The translations under genes and the position numbers were made by a program. From positions 1 to 64,000 of the forward strand of contig JABSQB010000008.1 in assembly GCA_013214545.1 (NCBI GenBank): 64,000 nucleotides of DNA. Direction: 5' to 3'. Each line of letters opens with the position of its first letter. The first letter of the stretch is position 1. Source of the DNA: Henriciella sp. Its GTDB lineage: Bacteria; Pseudomonadota; Alphaproteobacteria; Caulobacterales; Hyphomonadaceae. The notes beneath the pieces were generated by a model. That model was not told where the DNA came from. It saw only the letters and a program-made list of their open reading frames with translations, and did not search any database. This document shows positions 34,284 to 42,516 of this stretch, piece after piece.

Positions 34284-34502
34284 ATGGCCAAGCGTCCCCC
34301 CATCACCAATCGTGTGAAAGAGCTGCGTGAAGCGATGGATCAAATGAGTCAGTCAGCGCTGGCCAAGGAAATTGGCGTCACGCGCCAGACGGTGATTGCG
34401 ATTGAGCAAGGCAAATATTCGCCAAGCCTGGAAAGCGCGTTTCGCATTGCGCGCGTCTTCGGGGTCGGTCTCGAAGACGTGTTCGGATGGGAAGGGGATT
34501 AA
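34284..34502 (+). CDS. XRE-family helix-turn-helix regulator
   Basis: 72 aa, essentially one HTH_3 domain: VKELREAMDQMSQSALAKEIGVTRQTVIAIEQGKYSPSLESAFRIARVFGVGLEDVFGWEGD. The VTRQTVIAIEQGKYSPSLE core is typical of short autoregulators linked to membrane proteins. It starts three bases after the membrane gene ends. It probably represses the shared promoter at 33790-33819. Its stop overlaps that of a small convergent frame by TTAA. Confidence 0.92.
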   Translation: MAKRPPITNRVKELREAMDQMSQSALAKEIGVTRQTVIAIEQGKYSPSLESAFRIARVFGVGLEDVFGWEGD

Positions 34503-34675
34503 AGCCCGGCGGGATGGCTCTCGCTCAGCGCCAGACGGCGGCGGCGATCTTCCAGTTCGCGGGTGAGCTTCACCGTAATCGGATCTCCATGATCCAGAAT
34601 GGTCGGCTCACGGGCCTCTTCAGTTTCCGTGTTCGATTCGCGCCGAAGAATTCGGACAGTCTTTAAGCGTTTCAT
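34499..34675 (-). CDS. Possible small basic protein (58 aa)
   Basis: The frame MKRLKTVRILRRESNTETE begins eight bases after AGGGGA and contains a highly charged peptide (DRRRRLALSESHP near the end). No family recognised. Support is the SD and the four-base stop overlap with the XRE gene, a pattern seen at four other convergent pairs in the window. It could equally be a chance frame. Confidence 0.4.
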   Translation of the reverse strand: MKRLKTVRILRRESNTETEEAREPTILDHGDPITVKLTRELEDRRRRLALSESHPAGL

Positions 34676-34798
34676 TTTGCGTCCCCTGGGGATTACCCCG
34701 AAACAGGTAAGCAAAACTCGCGCCATAGGAGAATAGTCTACGGCTAAGTTTGTTGCGTTTTCGTAATGAGCTGTGACGGAAAAACCGCAACTGGCGCT

Positions 34799-36790
34799 CT
34801 AAGGCGTCACTGTGTTGAACCAGAAATCCGGCTGATCGAGCGAGTCGAACATGGCCGAGACAGCGCTTCGCTTGCCGTCAATCTTCATCCTGCCGCTGGT
34901 GACGAGGGCCAAAGGCGCTGCTTCGCGCAAGATCAGGCGATCAAAATCGCTGCGATTGATGGTCACCGTCGCTGCTGCGTTCTCGATGGCACCCAAGCGT
35001 GGAACGATGACAGAAGTTTCCACCAGCAGGCTGATCGTCTCATCGCGGTCGGGGAATTCGAATACGATGGCGAATGGGTCGCGTTTCATCTTCGCCGGAT
35101 TGTAGCGCGCCGCCAGCGCGTCAAACAGATCCAGTGACGGAACCACCTTTAAGAAGTCAGCATTGCCGAGATTGGGGTCACCCACATTTGGCACCCCGCG
35201 TCTGAGCTCTGCCGCTCCAGTGAGGTAATAGCTGCGCCAGGCCCCGCTTTCCGCCTGGAATCCGGGCTGCTCATAAGTCGCTGACAACCAATCGCGACCT
35301 TCCTGGTTGTCAGGCTCTGCGAATACTAGATGATTGAAGACTTCTGCGGCCCAGCGATAATCTCCGCTTTCAAACGCTGTGCGTCCAATATCCAGAACGC
35401 GCTCGGTCTCGCCCATCGCCTCGACATAGCGCGCAGCGGTCACTTCATGAGGGAGCCGGTTATACTCGGCCGGAACGCCGCCCCACCAACCAAAATAGTG
35501 CTGATATACGGCTTTGGCATTGTGATTGAGGGTGCCGTAATAGCCGCGCGTGGTGAAATCCGCGCCTTGAAAGGCGGGTTCTTCAACGGCTTCCGCGGCC
35601 TCAACCATGGTCGCGCCGGCATTCGCGTTGCGCAGGGTCTGGTCATGCACGTAGCGATAGATATCACGTTGGCTGGCGAGGAAATCGACGACATTCTCCT
35701 GGCCCCAGGTCGGCCAGTGGTGAGAGGCAAAGACGACGTCGCTGCGCTCGCCATACTCGGCTAGAACGTAATCAATCACTCGGCTCCATTTCAGCGCGTC
35801 ACGCACTTTCGCCCCGCGGGGTGTGAGCACATTGTGGAAGGTCGCGGTCGCTACCTCAGCTGTGCAGAGTGCCCGCTTTTCCGGGAGATAGAACATGAAC
35901 TCAGCCGGCGCTTCAGTGCCTGCAGCGTCGATGAACTCAAACGTGACCCCATCGATGACTCGCACGGTGCCGCGGCCTTCTATCTCTTCGGTCGGCAAGA
36001 GCAGGCTGACCGTGCCATTTGGAAGTCCCGGACCAAGGCCGGAACCCACATGCGTGCTGACGCCGCGCGGCAAGGTGTTGCCGAACATCAGCGTTGCCCG
36101 GCGGCTCATCTGGTTACCGGCGATCAAGTTTTCAGACACCGCGTTTTCAGAAAAGCCGATGGGAGCGAGCACTGAGACACCCGCTGCCACATCTTCATCG
36201 CTGATGACACCCCGAGCACCGCCAAAATGGTCGGCATGAGAATGGGTATAGAGCACACCCGTCACAGGGCGCTCTCCGAGCGTGTCATTGACGAGTTTCA
36301 GCGATGCTGCGGCTGTCTCGGTCGCCGTCAGCGGGTCAACCAGGATCCAGCCCGTGTCGCCCTCAATTACGCTCATGACCGAGAGGTCGTACCCTCGCAC
36401 CTGATAGATACCCTCTGAGACCTTGAACAGGCCGTGGTGCGCGGCGAGCTGGGATTGCCGCCATAGCGACGGGTTCACCGTCTCCGGCGCATCGCCGTCG
36501 AGGAAATCGAATTGCGGAATCGACCAGACGAGTTCTCCATCCGCATTCAAGATCGCTTCGTCTTCGATAAATGCGAGCCGGTCTCTGCGGGCATCTTCGC
36601 CGTCTGAGCCGAGCGACAGATCAAGCCGCGCGGCGAGATCAGCATTGGCTTGCTTCGTGAATGCGGTTGCCGTTCCGGGCGCTGGTAGACCTGCTTCAAT
36701 CGCTGCCGCAGACGGTTCAGGTGGCGGGGGCTCTTGTTGTCCGCACGCTGACAAAAGCGCCAATCCCAATCCGGCGATAACGATCCGCAT
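34799..36790 (-). CDS. Alkyl/aryl-sulfatase lipoprotein, SdsA1-type metallo-beta-lactamase fold
   Basis: 663 aa. A lipoprotein signal peptide with lipobox LLSAC (Cys16) is followed by a linker to about residue 45. The metallo-beta-lactamase domain carries THSHADHFGG at 182-191 and further zinc ligands in the EFMFYLPEKRALCTAEVATATFHN and ASHHWPTWG segments. The middle and C-terminal parts correspond to the dimerisation and SCP2-like alkyl-binding domains of type III alkylsulfatases such as SdsA1, with TRGYYGTLNHNAKAVYQHYFGWWGG as a marker. The family hydrolyses primary alkyl sulfates such as SDS to alcohols. Export as a lipoprotein is less usual than a plain signal peptide. Confidence 0.92.
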   Translation of the reverse strand: MRIVIAGLGLALLSACGQQEPPPPEPSAAAIEAGLPAPGTATAFTKQANADLAARLDLSLGSDGEDARRDRLAFIEDEAILNADGELVWSIPQFDFLDGDAPETVNPSLWRQSQLAAHHGLFKVSEGIYQVRGYDLSVMSVIEGDTGWILVDPLTATETAAASLKLVNDTLGERPVTGVLYTHSHADHFGGARGVISDEDVAAGVSVLAPIGFSENAVSENLIAGNQMSRRATLMFGNTLPRGVSTHVGSGLGPGLPNGTVSLLLPTEEIEGRGTVRVIDGVTFEFIDAAGTEAPAEFMFYLPEKRALCTAEVATATFHNVLTPRGAKVRDALKWSRVIDYVLAEYGERSDVVFASHHWPTWGQENVVDFLASQRDIYRYVHDQTLRNANAGATMVEAAEAVEEPAFQGADFTTRGYYGTLNHNAKAVYQHYFGWWGGVPAEYNRLPHEVTAARYVEAMGETERVLDIGRTAFESGDYRWAAEVFNHLVFAEPDNQEGRDWLSATYEQPGFQAESGAWRSYYLTGAAELRRGVPNVGDPNLGNADFLKVVPSLDLFDALAARYNPAKMKRDPFAIVFEFPDRDETISLLVETSVIVPRLGAIENAAATVTINRSDFDRLILREAAPLALVTSGRMKIDGKRSAVSAMFDSLDQPDFWFNTVTP

Positions 36791-36862
36791 GCTCTCCTCC
36801 CGCAGTTTCGGACAAGGAGTGACGCAAATTCAGGGGTTCAACAAGATCGCGCTGGGGAAGCC

Positions 36863-37531
36863 TTAATAGCGGTCGAGCCGGGTTGGCAGGCCATATTCCA
36901 CTAGCCGTGTACACGCCCATTCAAATTCATCTGCGCAGGATTCCTGCAGCAATCGTACGGCCGTGGGTCGGTCCCGCGTGCCGCCGAGACCCATATACAT
37001 CATGTTGCCAAGGCCTGCGCAGCCGCGTGGATCATCAAGGCCGCAAGCCTGAACATAAAGCGCTCTCGCGTGATCGAGATCGATGGAGCCGTCATTTTCC
37101 TTCTGGGAAATGTAGGCCTGCTGGTTGCAGGCTTCTGCATGGCGCCCTTCGAAGCACGCAGCATCGTATTGGATTTTGGCTTCGGCATAATCCTGTTCTG
37201 TGCCCGACCCACGCCGGTGCATTTCGCCCAGTGCGTAGCAATTTCGCGCCCATTGATCTCGTGGCAGCGTGCGATCTGCGCATAGTCGCTCATAGATCGC
37301 GAATGCCTCTTCCATGCGCGCCTCGGCGCGGGCGAGATCAACGCCGTCTTCGTCCTTAATGACCTCGCGGCCCTCGACACCAAAGGTCAGCCGAGCAGCA
37401 TCGCGCATCGCGCGTTCAGCAAAATACTCGTCGGCATTTTTTGGGGTCGGTTGCGGTTTGCCAAACTGGGCTGAAGCGGTCGCTGCGAGTGCAAGCGCAC
37501 AACAAAGTGAGGCGAACAGGCGAACAATCAT
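36863..37531 (-). CDS. Exported Sel1/TPR-like repeat protein
   Basis: 222 aa from MIVRLFASLCCALALAATASA, a clear signal peptide with cleavage after ASA near residue 21. The rest contains cysteine-bearing Sel1-like repeats: ARNCYALGEMHRRGSGTEQDYAEAKIQYDAACFEGRHAEAC, ARALYVQACGLDDPRGCAGLGNMMYMGLGGTRDRPTAVRLLQESC. Regular Cys spacing suggests disulfides between helices. Such proteins act as periplasmic scaffolds. GGAG lies seven bases before the ATG. Confidence 0.85.
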   Translation of the reverse strand: MIVRLFASLCCALALAATASAQFGKPQPTPKNADEYFAERAMRDAARLTFGVEGREVIKDEDGVDLARAEARMEEAFAIYERLCADRTLPRDQWARNCYALGEMHRRGSGTEQDYAEAKIQYDAACFEGRHAEACNQQAYISQKENDGSIDLDHARALYVQACGLDDPRGCAGLGNMMYMGLGGTRDRPTAVRLLQESCADEFEWACTRLVEYGLPTRLDRY

Positions 37532-37647
37532 AAAGGGCTCCACAAAGCGTTCATTGTGTAACCTTGTAACTAGGAATGCGGCGCTTTTCTGTCGAGTCTT
37601 GCCAGACAGTGTTTCGGCTGCCACCGTAATTGAAATCGGAGGAATTC

Positions 37648-38619
37648 ATGGCAGCAGAAAATCAGAAACCCATTGGCTCAGGCTTTGGGGCAAAAACCCC
37701 TGCGGCGGAGGTCGTGAAGGGCATGGACCTCAACGGCAAGAACGTCATTGTTACGGGCGGTTATAGCGGGATCGGGATTGAAGAGGTTCGCGCTCTGGCA
37801 GGGGTGGGCGCAAAAGTGACCGTCCCAGCGCGGCGACCGGACGCTGCCCAAGAAGCGCTCGGCGCTGTCGACGGCGATATTGAGATTGCGACGATGGATC
37901 TCGGCGATCTGACCAGCGTGAAGAAGTTCGCAGAGGATTATGTCGCCACCGGCCGCCAGCTCGATGTTTTAATTAACAATGCCGGGATCATGGCGTGTCC
38001 GCTGGCGCGGGTCGGACCGGGCTGGGAAAGTCAGTTTGGTGTCAATCATCTCGGCCATATGGCGCTCGCGCAGACTCTGCTGCCCGCCTTGCAAAAAGCC
38101 GACACCTCGCGCGTGGTCGCTTTGTCTTCGACCGCGCACATTCGCGGCGATGTGAACTGGGATGACCCGCACTATGAGCGCAGCGAGTATGAAAAGTGGG
38201 ACGCTTATGCGCAGGCCAAGTCCGCCAATGCCTTGTTTGCCCTCGGCGCAGACCAGCGCTGGGATGAGTTCGGCGTCACCGCCTTTGGCGTGCATCCGGG
38301 CGGTATCTTTACGCCGCTGCAGCGTCACCTGTCAGTTGAAGAGATGGCGGCTATGGGCTGGATGAACCCGGATGGCACCATTCCGGATGCCATCCAGGCC
38401 ATGTTCAAGACGCCGGAGCAGGGAGCATCGACGGCGACCTGGGCGGCAACGTCGCCTCAACTCGAAGGGCGCGGCGGAGAGTATTGCGAGGACTGCGATA
38501 TTGCCCAACTTGCAGGCCCAGACAGCCAGCGCTGGCAACACGCACGCGAATGGATTTGCGACGACGAAAAGGCCGATCGCCTCTGGTCAATGAGCGAGGA
38601 AATGCTGGCCAACGCTTGA
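37648..38619 (+). CDS. Short-chain dehydrogenase/reductase
   Basis: 323 aa from the ATG six bases after GGAGG. The NAD(P)-binding motif is VIVTGGYSGIGIEEVRAL (TGGxxGIG) near 36-52, NNAG lies in LDVLINNAGIMACP near 110, and the catalytic Tyr-Lys pair is in WDAYAQAKSANALFAL (YxxxK). It resembles the retinol dehydrogenase/protochlorophyllide reductase-like group of classical SDRs with a longer C-terminus (EGRGGEYCEDCDIAQL). Substrate unknown. The gene ends at the edge of the ArsR operator. Confidence 0.93.
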   Translation: MAAENQKPIGSGFGAKTPAAEVVKGMDLNGKNVIVTGGYSGIGIEEVRALAGVGAKVTVPARRPDAAQEALGAVDGDIEIATMDLGDLTSVKKFAEDYVATGRQLDVLINNAGIMACPLARVGPGWESQFGVNHLGHMALAQTLLPALQKADTSRVVALSSTAHIRGDVNWDDPHYERSEYEKWDAYAQAKSANALFALGADQRWDEFGVTAFGVHPGGIFTPLQRHLSVEEMAAMGWMNPDGTIPDAIQAMFKTPEQGASTATWAATSPQLEGRGGEYCEDCDIAQLAGPDSQRWQHAREWICDDEKADRLWSMSEEMLANA

Positions 38620-38680
38620 TATTCAACTTTTTGGTTGAATAAAATCCAGATCCGTGTATATTCATCCGTATGGTTGAATA
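38620..38680 (+). promoter_or_regulatory. ArsR-type operator and promoter, probably for a leaderless transcript
   Basis: TATTCAAC (38620-38627) and GTTGAATA (38634-38641) form an eight-base inverted repeat with a six-base spacer. A third GTTGAATA (38673-38680) overlaps the first codons of the ArsR gene. A -35-like TTGAAT (38635-38640) and -10 TATATT (38657-38662), 16 bases apart, place the transcript start at or next to the ATG at 38670. Confidence 0.65.
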
Positions 38681-39008
38681 TAACGACACCCTGAACCAAA
38701 CGTTCAAAGCGCTCTCTGATCCGACTCGGCGAGCGATGCTTGAGAGCCTGCGCACCGGTCCAAAAACGATCGGCGCGCTGGCCGAGCCGCTTGCAATCAG
38801 CTTTGCGGCGACCTCCAAACATATTGGCATTCTGGAAGATGCCGCCTTGATCCGACGTGAGAAACGTGGGCGAGAGCGGATCTGCCACTTGCAGCGCGGA
38901 CAACTCGATGAAGCACAAGCCTGGCTCGACCGCCACGCCGCCTTCTGGAGCGGCGCGCTGGATGCCCTCGAAACAGCTTTAAAAGAAGAGGATGAGCGTG
39001 ATGAGTGA
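38670..39008 (+). CDS. ArsR-family winged-helix regulator
   Basis: 112 aa. The winged-helix core is ALSDPTRRAMLESLRTGPKTIGALAEPLAISFAATSKHIGILEDAALIRREKRGRERICHL, typical of the ArsR subgroup paired with SRPBCC proteins, without metal-binding cysteines. It begins an operon with the SRPBCC and DUF3052 genes, overlapping the next gene. Operator half-sites flank its promoter and even cover its first codons, which argues for autorepression. Confidence 0.93.
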   Translation: MVEYNDTLNQTFKALSDPTRRAMLESLRTGPKTIGALAEPLAISFAATSKHIGILEDAALIRREKRGRERICHLQRGQLDEAQAWLDRHAAFWSGALDALETALKEEDERDE

Positions 39009-39534
39009 TCAAGTAACCTATCCAAACCCGACTGTGCTGGAGATCTTTCGCGATCTGCCAGGCCCGATCGAGCGTGTTTGGGACTATCTGACCAAATCCG
39101 AGCTGCGTCAGAAATGGCTCTGCGCCGGTGATGTCTCACCCGAAGTGGGCGGCCCAATCGTCTTCGATTTCGATCATACGCGTCTTTCGGCGCGGCCAAC
39201 TCCGGACACGCATAAAGGCGGCGGCGATCACCATATGGTTGGCGAGATCCGTGCCTATGATCCGCCGCACCATCTGGCCTTCTCCTGGCCATCCGGTGAA
39301 AACGAAGCGCCGACGGAAGTCGTGATCAGATTGACGGAAACAGAAACCGGCGTGCGGCTTCATCTGCGGCATGAAAAGCTGATGACCAACGAATACAAGT
39401 CAGGCGCATCGGCTGGCTGGCATACGCATCTCGACATCCTTGGCGATCTTTTGAACGACCGCCCAGGGCGAGACTTCTGGGATCACTTTCTGCCGCTTGA
39501 GCAGGACTATAAAGCGATGTTAGACGAGGCCTGA
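39001..39534 (+). CDS. SRPBCC (AHSA1) domain protein
   Basis: 177 aa from the second in-frame ATG, which overlaps the ArsR gene end; an ATG at 38992 would add three residues. The START/AHSA1 fold is indicated by REFRDLPGPIERVWDYLTKSELRQKWLCAGDVSPEVGG-like text, HHMVGEIRAYDPPHHLAFSW and HTHLDILGDLLNDRPG at the end. These proteins bind hydrophobic ligands and often accompany ArsR regulators, with which they may share a ligand. Function otherwise unknown. Confidence 0.9.
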   Translation: MSDQVTYPNPTVLEIFRDLPGPIERVWDYLTKSELRQKWLCAGDVSPEVGGPIVFDFDHTRLSARPTPDTHKGGGDHHMVGEIRAYDPPHHLAFSWPSGENEAPTEVVIRLTETETGVRLHLRHEKLMTNEYKSGASAGWHTHLDILGDLLNDRPGRDFWDHFLPLEQDYKAMLDEA

Positions 39535-39938
39535 TGCCTGAACAGACGCATGGATACTCCGACAAACCGCTTTACCAAAAGCTTGGACTGAAACCTGGCA
39601 TGACGTGTCTGCCGGTTCGTCCGCCGGAGCATTATGGACAGTTGATCAGCGGCGCCGAAGGCGTGAGGTTTATCAAACGCGCGGCGCCGTCAGACTGTGT
39701 GCATGTGTTTTGTCGCCGAAAACGTCTAGTGCCGCCGCTATTCTCGCGGGCATTGAGATCGGTGAAAGAGGGCGGCATGATCTGGGTCTCGTGGCCGAAA
39801 AAAAGCTCGCCGCTCTATAACGACCTGACGGAGCAAGATTTCCGCGATCATATTTTACCACTCGGATGGGTCGATGTGAAAGTTTGCGCGGTTGACGATG
39901 ACTGGTCTGCTCTGAAATTCCTCAAACGCAAAAGCTGA
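39534..39938 (+). CDS. DUF3052 family protein
   Basis: 134 aa. It begins GYSDKPLYQKLGLKPG, the DUF3052 signature, and continues FIKRAAPSDCVHVFCRRKRLV, GGMIWVSWPKKSSPLYNDLTEQDFRDHILPLGWVDVKVCAVDDDWSALKFLKRK. Start and upstream stop share TGATG, so translation is coupled to the SRPBCC gene. Members are commonly found beside ArsR/SRPBCC pairs. Biochemical role unknown. Confidence 0.9.
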   Translation: MPEQTHGYSDKPLYQKLGLKPGMTCLPVRPPEHYGQLISGAEGVRFIKRAAPSDCVHVFCRRKRLVPPLFSRALRSVKEGGMIWVSWPKKSSPLYNDLTEQDFRDHILPLGWVDVKVCAVDDDWSALKFLKRKS

Positions 39939-40003
39939 GACCTCGGCAGCGATCCCTGATACACTTGCTTGACCTCACTCAACTCTGAGAGCAGGGACGT
40001 TTT

Positions 40004-40720
40004 ATGCAAAGCGACACACCAGAAACCTCAGCGCCGCGCCGCGGCCCAAAGCTCGGCCTGTGGGTCGGCATCGGCCTGTTGGCGCTGCTGGTGGTTCTGT
40101 TTCTTTTCGGACGTTACACCGAGTTCCTGAACCTGGACGCCTTGCAACGCGCGATTGGTGAGTTTGCAGATGGGCCATGGGGTGTCCCAGCGATTATTCT
40201 GACCTTCTGCCTTTGTGCTTTTATTGGCGTGCCGCAATTCTTGCTGATTGGCATAGCGGTTTATGCCTTTGGGCCAATGTGGGGCGCGGTCTGGGCCTGG
40301 GTCGCGACCCTGTGTTCCGGCACAGTTACTTTTTGGCTCGGGCGCGTTTTCAACGAGGCGACCCTGAACCGACTCGGCCAAGGACGGATTAAGCGGTTTA
40401 CCGAATTCGTCGCCCGCAATGCGTTTGCTGCGAGTGCGATCGTGCGAAACTTTCCGACTGGGCCATTTCTCGTAGTGAACATGGTGTTCGGGGCGATTGG
40501 CGCGAAGTTTTGGCACTATTTCGGCGGCATGGCGCTGGGCGTTATCCCCAAGATCGCGCTCGTGGCGTTTGGTCTGCAAGCCATCCAGGCAGCGCTTGAA
40601 GGGAATTTCTGGACCGCCCTAGCCGCGGCAGTGGCTGCGCTCGCGGTTTTCCTGGGTGGTTTCTTCTATGTGCGGCACAGACGCCGCAAAGGGGAAAATA
40701 TTGCGCTGAGCGCAGATTAG
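40004..40720 (+). CDS. TVP38/TMEM64-family (VTT domain) membrane protein
   Basis: 238 aa. A basic N-terminus precedes TM helices at about 20-42, 56-80, 83-115, 150-185 and 195-222. The VTT core includes IILTFCLCAFIGVPQFLLIGIAVYAFGPMWGAVWAWVATLCSGTVTFWLGRVF and ASAIVRNFPTGPFLVVNMVFGAIGAKFWHYFGGMALGVIPKIAL, with conserved Gly and Arg residues of the DedA/VTT fold. Related proteins are lipid scramblases or transporters. Nearest downstream neighbour is the leuA leader. Confidence 0.9.
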   Translation: MQSDTPETSAPRRGPKLGLWVGIGLLALLVVLFLFGRYTEFLNLDALQRAIGEFADGPWGVPAIILTFCLCAFIGVPQFLLIGIAVYAFGPMWGAVWAWVATLCSGTVTFWLGRVFNEATLNRLGQGRIKRFTEFVARNAFAASAIVRNFPTGPFLVVNMVFGAIGAKFWHYFGGMALGVIPKIALVAFGLQAIQAALEGNFWTALAAAVAALAVFLGGFFYVRHRRRKGENIALSAD

Positions 40721-40724
40721 GCTG

Positions 40725-40756
40725 TTGACACTGTCGCCCCCAAACAGCATTGCAAT
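40725..40756 (+). promoter_or_regulatory. Putative promoter of the leuA leader
   Basis: TTGACA at 40725-40730 begins five bases after the VTT gene stop. No good -10 lies at 17 bases (CATTGC); TGCAAT at 40751-40756 is a better match but spaced at 20. Either placement puts transcription start close to the leader's AUG codons, so the leader mRNA may be leaderless, as known for trpL in Sinorhizobium. Confidence 0.4.
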
Positions 40757-40832
40757 GGTCATGCGCAAGAATTTGCCCCTTTTGAGCCTACTTCTCCTTA
40801 CTGGCCCCTGGCCGGTAGCGGCGGTGCATTAG
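40755..40832 (+). CDS. Leucine-rich leader peptide of leuA
   Basis: A 25-codon frame reading MVMRKNLPLLSLLLLTGPW and ending VAAVH-stop. Seven of nine consecutive codons (L-P-L-L-S-L-L-L-L) are leucine, using TTG, CTT, CTA and CTC and no CTG, the usual preferred codon. This composition, directly before leuA, is the hallmark of transcription attenuation by ribosome stalling when Leu-tRNA is scarce. Translation could start at 40755 or at the second ATG (40761). No SD is visible. Confidence 0.85.
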   Translation: MVMRKNLPLLSLLLLTGPWPVAAVH

Positions 40833-40854
40833 CGCATCTGTCCACGGCCAGGGG
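40805..40854 (+). promoter_or_regulatory. leuA attenuator stem-loop
   Basis: CCCCTGGCC (40805-40813) pairs perfectly with GGCCAGGGG (40846-40854), with a 32-base loop that contains the leader stop codon. The proximal arm overlaps the Gly-Pro-Trp codons of the leader. ATCGCACTTT follows, so the U-tract is weak for an intrinsic terminator; it could be the terminator, a competing antiterminator or a translational switch. Confidence 0.75.
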
Positions 40855-40895
40855 ATCGCACTTTAAAAGTTTCACGACATCAACTGGCCAAACCG

Positions 40896-42428
40896 ATGAC
40901 CGACACGACAGATATTATAATTTTTGACACCACGATGCGCGATGGCGAACAGTCGCCTGGCGCCTCTATGACGCATAATGAAAAGCTGGCCCTTGGCGAA
41001 TTGCTCGAAACCATGGGCGTGCATGTGATTGAAGCCGGCTTTCCAGCCGCTTCTATCGGCGATTTTGAAGCGGTGCGAGAGATTGCTAAACGCTCCAAGA
41101 ATGCCACGATCTGCGGGCTCGCACGCTCTACACCGAGCGATATTGATCGCTGCGCAGAAGCCGTGCGTCACGCCGCCAAGCCGCGTATTCACACGTTTAT
41201 TTCCACCAGCCCTGTGCATATGAAGCACAAGCTGAAAATGGGCGCCAATGCGGTACTTGAAGCCGTTGGGCGATCTGTGGCGCAGGCACGTAACCTCGTC
41301 GCCGACGTGGAGTGGAGCCCGGAAGATGCAACGCGCACGGAGTTTGACTTCCTGTGCAAGTGCATCGACGCGGCGATTACTAGCGGCGCAACCACGATCA
41401 ATATTCCCGACACGGTGGGGTATTCCCATCCTGAAGAATACGGCAACCTGATCCGCCGCCTGCGCGAGAACATTCCAGACAGCGATAAAGTGATCTGGTC
41501 GACGCATTGTCACAATGATCTTGGCCTCGCCGTCGCGAACTCAATTGCCGGCGTGCAGAATGGTGCGCGGCAGGTTGAATGTACGATCAACGGCCTCGGC
41601 GAGCGCGCGGGCAATGCCGCGCTTGAGGAAGTTGTCATGGCGTTCAATACACGGCGAGATGATTTGCCGTTCACGACTGGCCTCGATACGACCAAACTCG
41701 CGACAGCGAGCCATATGGTCAGCCGGATTACGGGTTTTCCGGTCCAATTCAACAAGGCCATCGTTGGCAAGAACGCGTTCGCACATGAAAGCGGCATCCA
41801 CCAGGATGGCATGCTGAAGAATGCCGAAACCTATGAGATCATGAAGCCGGAAGACGTCGGCGTCTCCAAGACCAGTCTGGTGATGGGCAAGCACTCTGGC
41901 CGTCACGCATTCAGAGACAAGCTGGAAAGCCTTGGATATGAACTCGACAAGGATAGCCTGAACGAGGCGTTTAAGCGGTTCAAAGACCTTGCTGACAAGA
42001 AGAAGCATGTCTTCGATGATGACCTGATGGCGCTGGTCGATGACCAATTGTCTGCCGTGGGCGAGCGAATTTCCTTTGAAAAACTGCGGGTTGTGGCAGG
42101 GTCTGAAGGTCCGCAGACCGCGGATTTGGTGGTTCTGGTGGATGGTGAAAGCCATGCGGTCAGTTCAGAAGGAAACGGGCCGGTCGATGCAGTATTCAAT
42201 GCCATCCGCAAGATCGTTCCGCATGAGGGTAAGCTTGACCTGTTCCAGGTTAGCGCTGTGACCGGCGGCACCGACGCCCAGGCGGACGTGCATGTGCGCC
42301 TCAAGGGCGAGGGCATCATGGCGACAGGTCGATCCTCCGACCCGGACACGCTGGTAGCGGCGGCAAAAGCCTATATCCATGCGCTCAATAAGCTTGAGGC
42401 CCGGCGCCTGAAGCGCATGGCCGCCTAA
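40896..42428 (+). CDS. leuA: 2-isopropylmalate synthase
   Basis: 510 aa, of the roughly 500-residue bacterial LeuA type. The catalytic HMGL-like domain begins IIIFDTTMRDGEQSPGASM and includes STHCHNDLGLAVANS, whose HxH ligates the divalent metal, and LGERAGNAALEEVVMAF. The regulatory LeuA_dimer domain follows from about residue 380 (SEGPQTADLVVLVDGESHAVSSEGNGPVDAVFNAI). It condenses acetyl-CoA with 2-ketoisovalerate in the first committed step of leucine synthesis and is normally feedback-inhibited by leucine. The leader peptide and stem-loop upstream give a second, expression-level control. Confidence 0.97.
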   Translation: MTDTTDIIIFDTTMRDGEQSPGASMTHNEKLALGELLETMGVHVIEAGFPAASIGDFEAVREIAKRSKNATICGLARSTPSDIDRCAEAVRHAAKPRIHTFISTSPVHMKHKLKMGANAVLEAVGRSVAQARNLVADVEWSPEDATRTEFDFLCKCIDAAITSGATTINIPDTVGYSHPEEYGNLIRRLRENIPDSDKVIWSTHCHNDLGLAVANSIAGVQNGARQVECTINGLGERAGNAALEEVVMAFNTRRDDLPFTTGLDTTKLATASHMVSRITGFPVQFNKAIVGKNAFAHESGIHQDGMLKNAETYEIMKPEDVGVSKTSLVMGKHSGRHAFRDKLESLGYELDKDSLNEAFKRFKDLADKKKHVFDDDLMALVDDQLSAVGERISFEKLRVVAGSEGPQTADLVVLVDGESHAVSSEGNGPVDAVFNAIRKIVPHEGKLDLFQVSAVTGGTDAQADVHVRLKGEGIMATGRSSDPDTLVAAAKAYIHALNKLEARRLKRMAA

Positions 42429-42458
42429 AACCCTAACAAACGAAGCGTTTGTATTAAG

Positions 42459-42491
42459 CCTGTCCCATAATGGGGCAGGTTTTTCTTTTCT
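42459..42491 (+). terminator. leuA: Rho-independent terminator after leuA
   Basis: CCTGTCCC, loop ATAAT, GGGGCAGG, then TTTTTCTTTTCT. It lies 30 bases after the leuA stop. Confidence 0.9.
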
Positions 42492-42516
42492 CAGTGTCTA
42501 TTGGGGTGGTAGCTAG

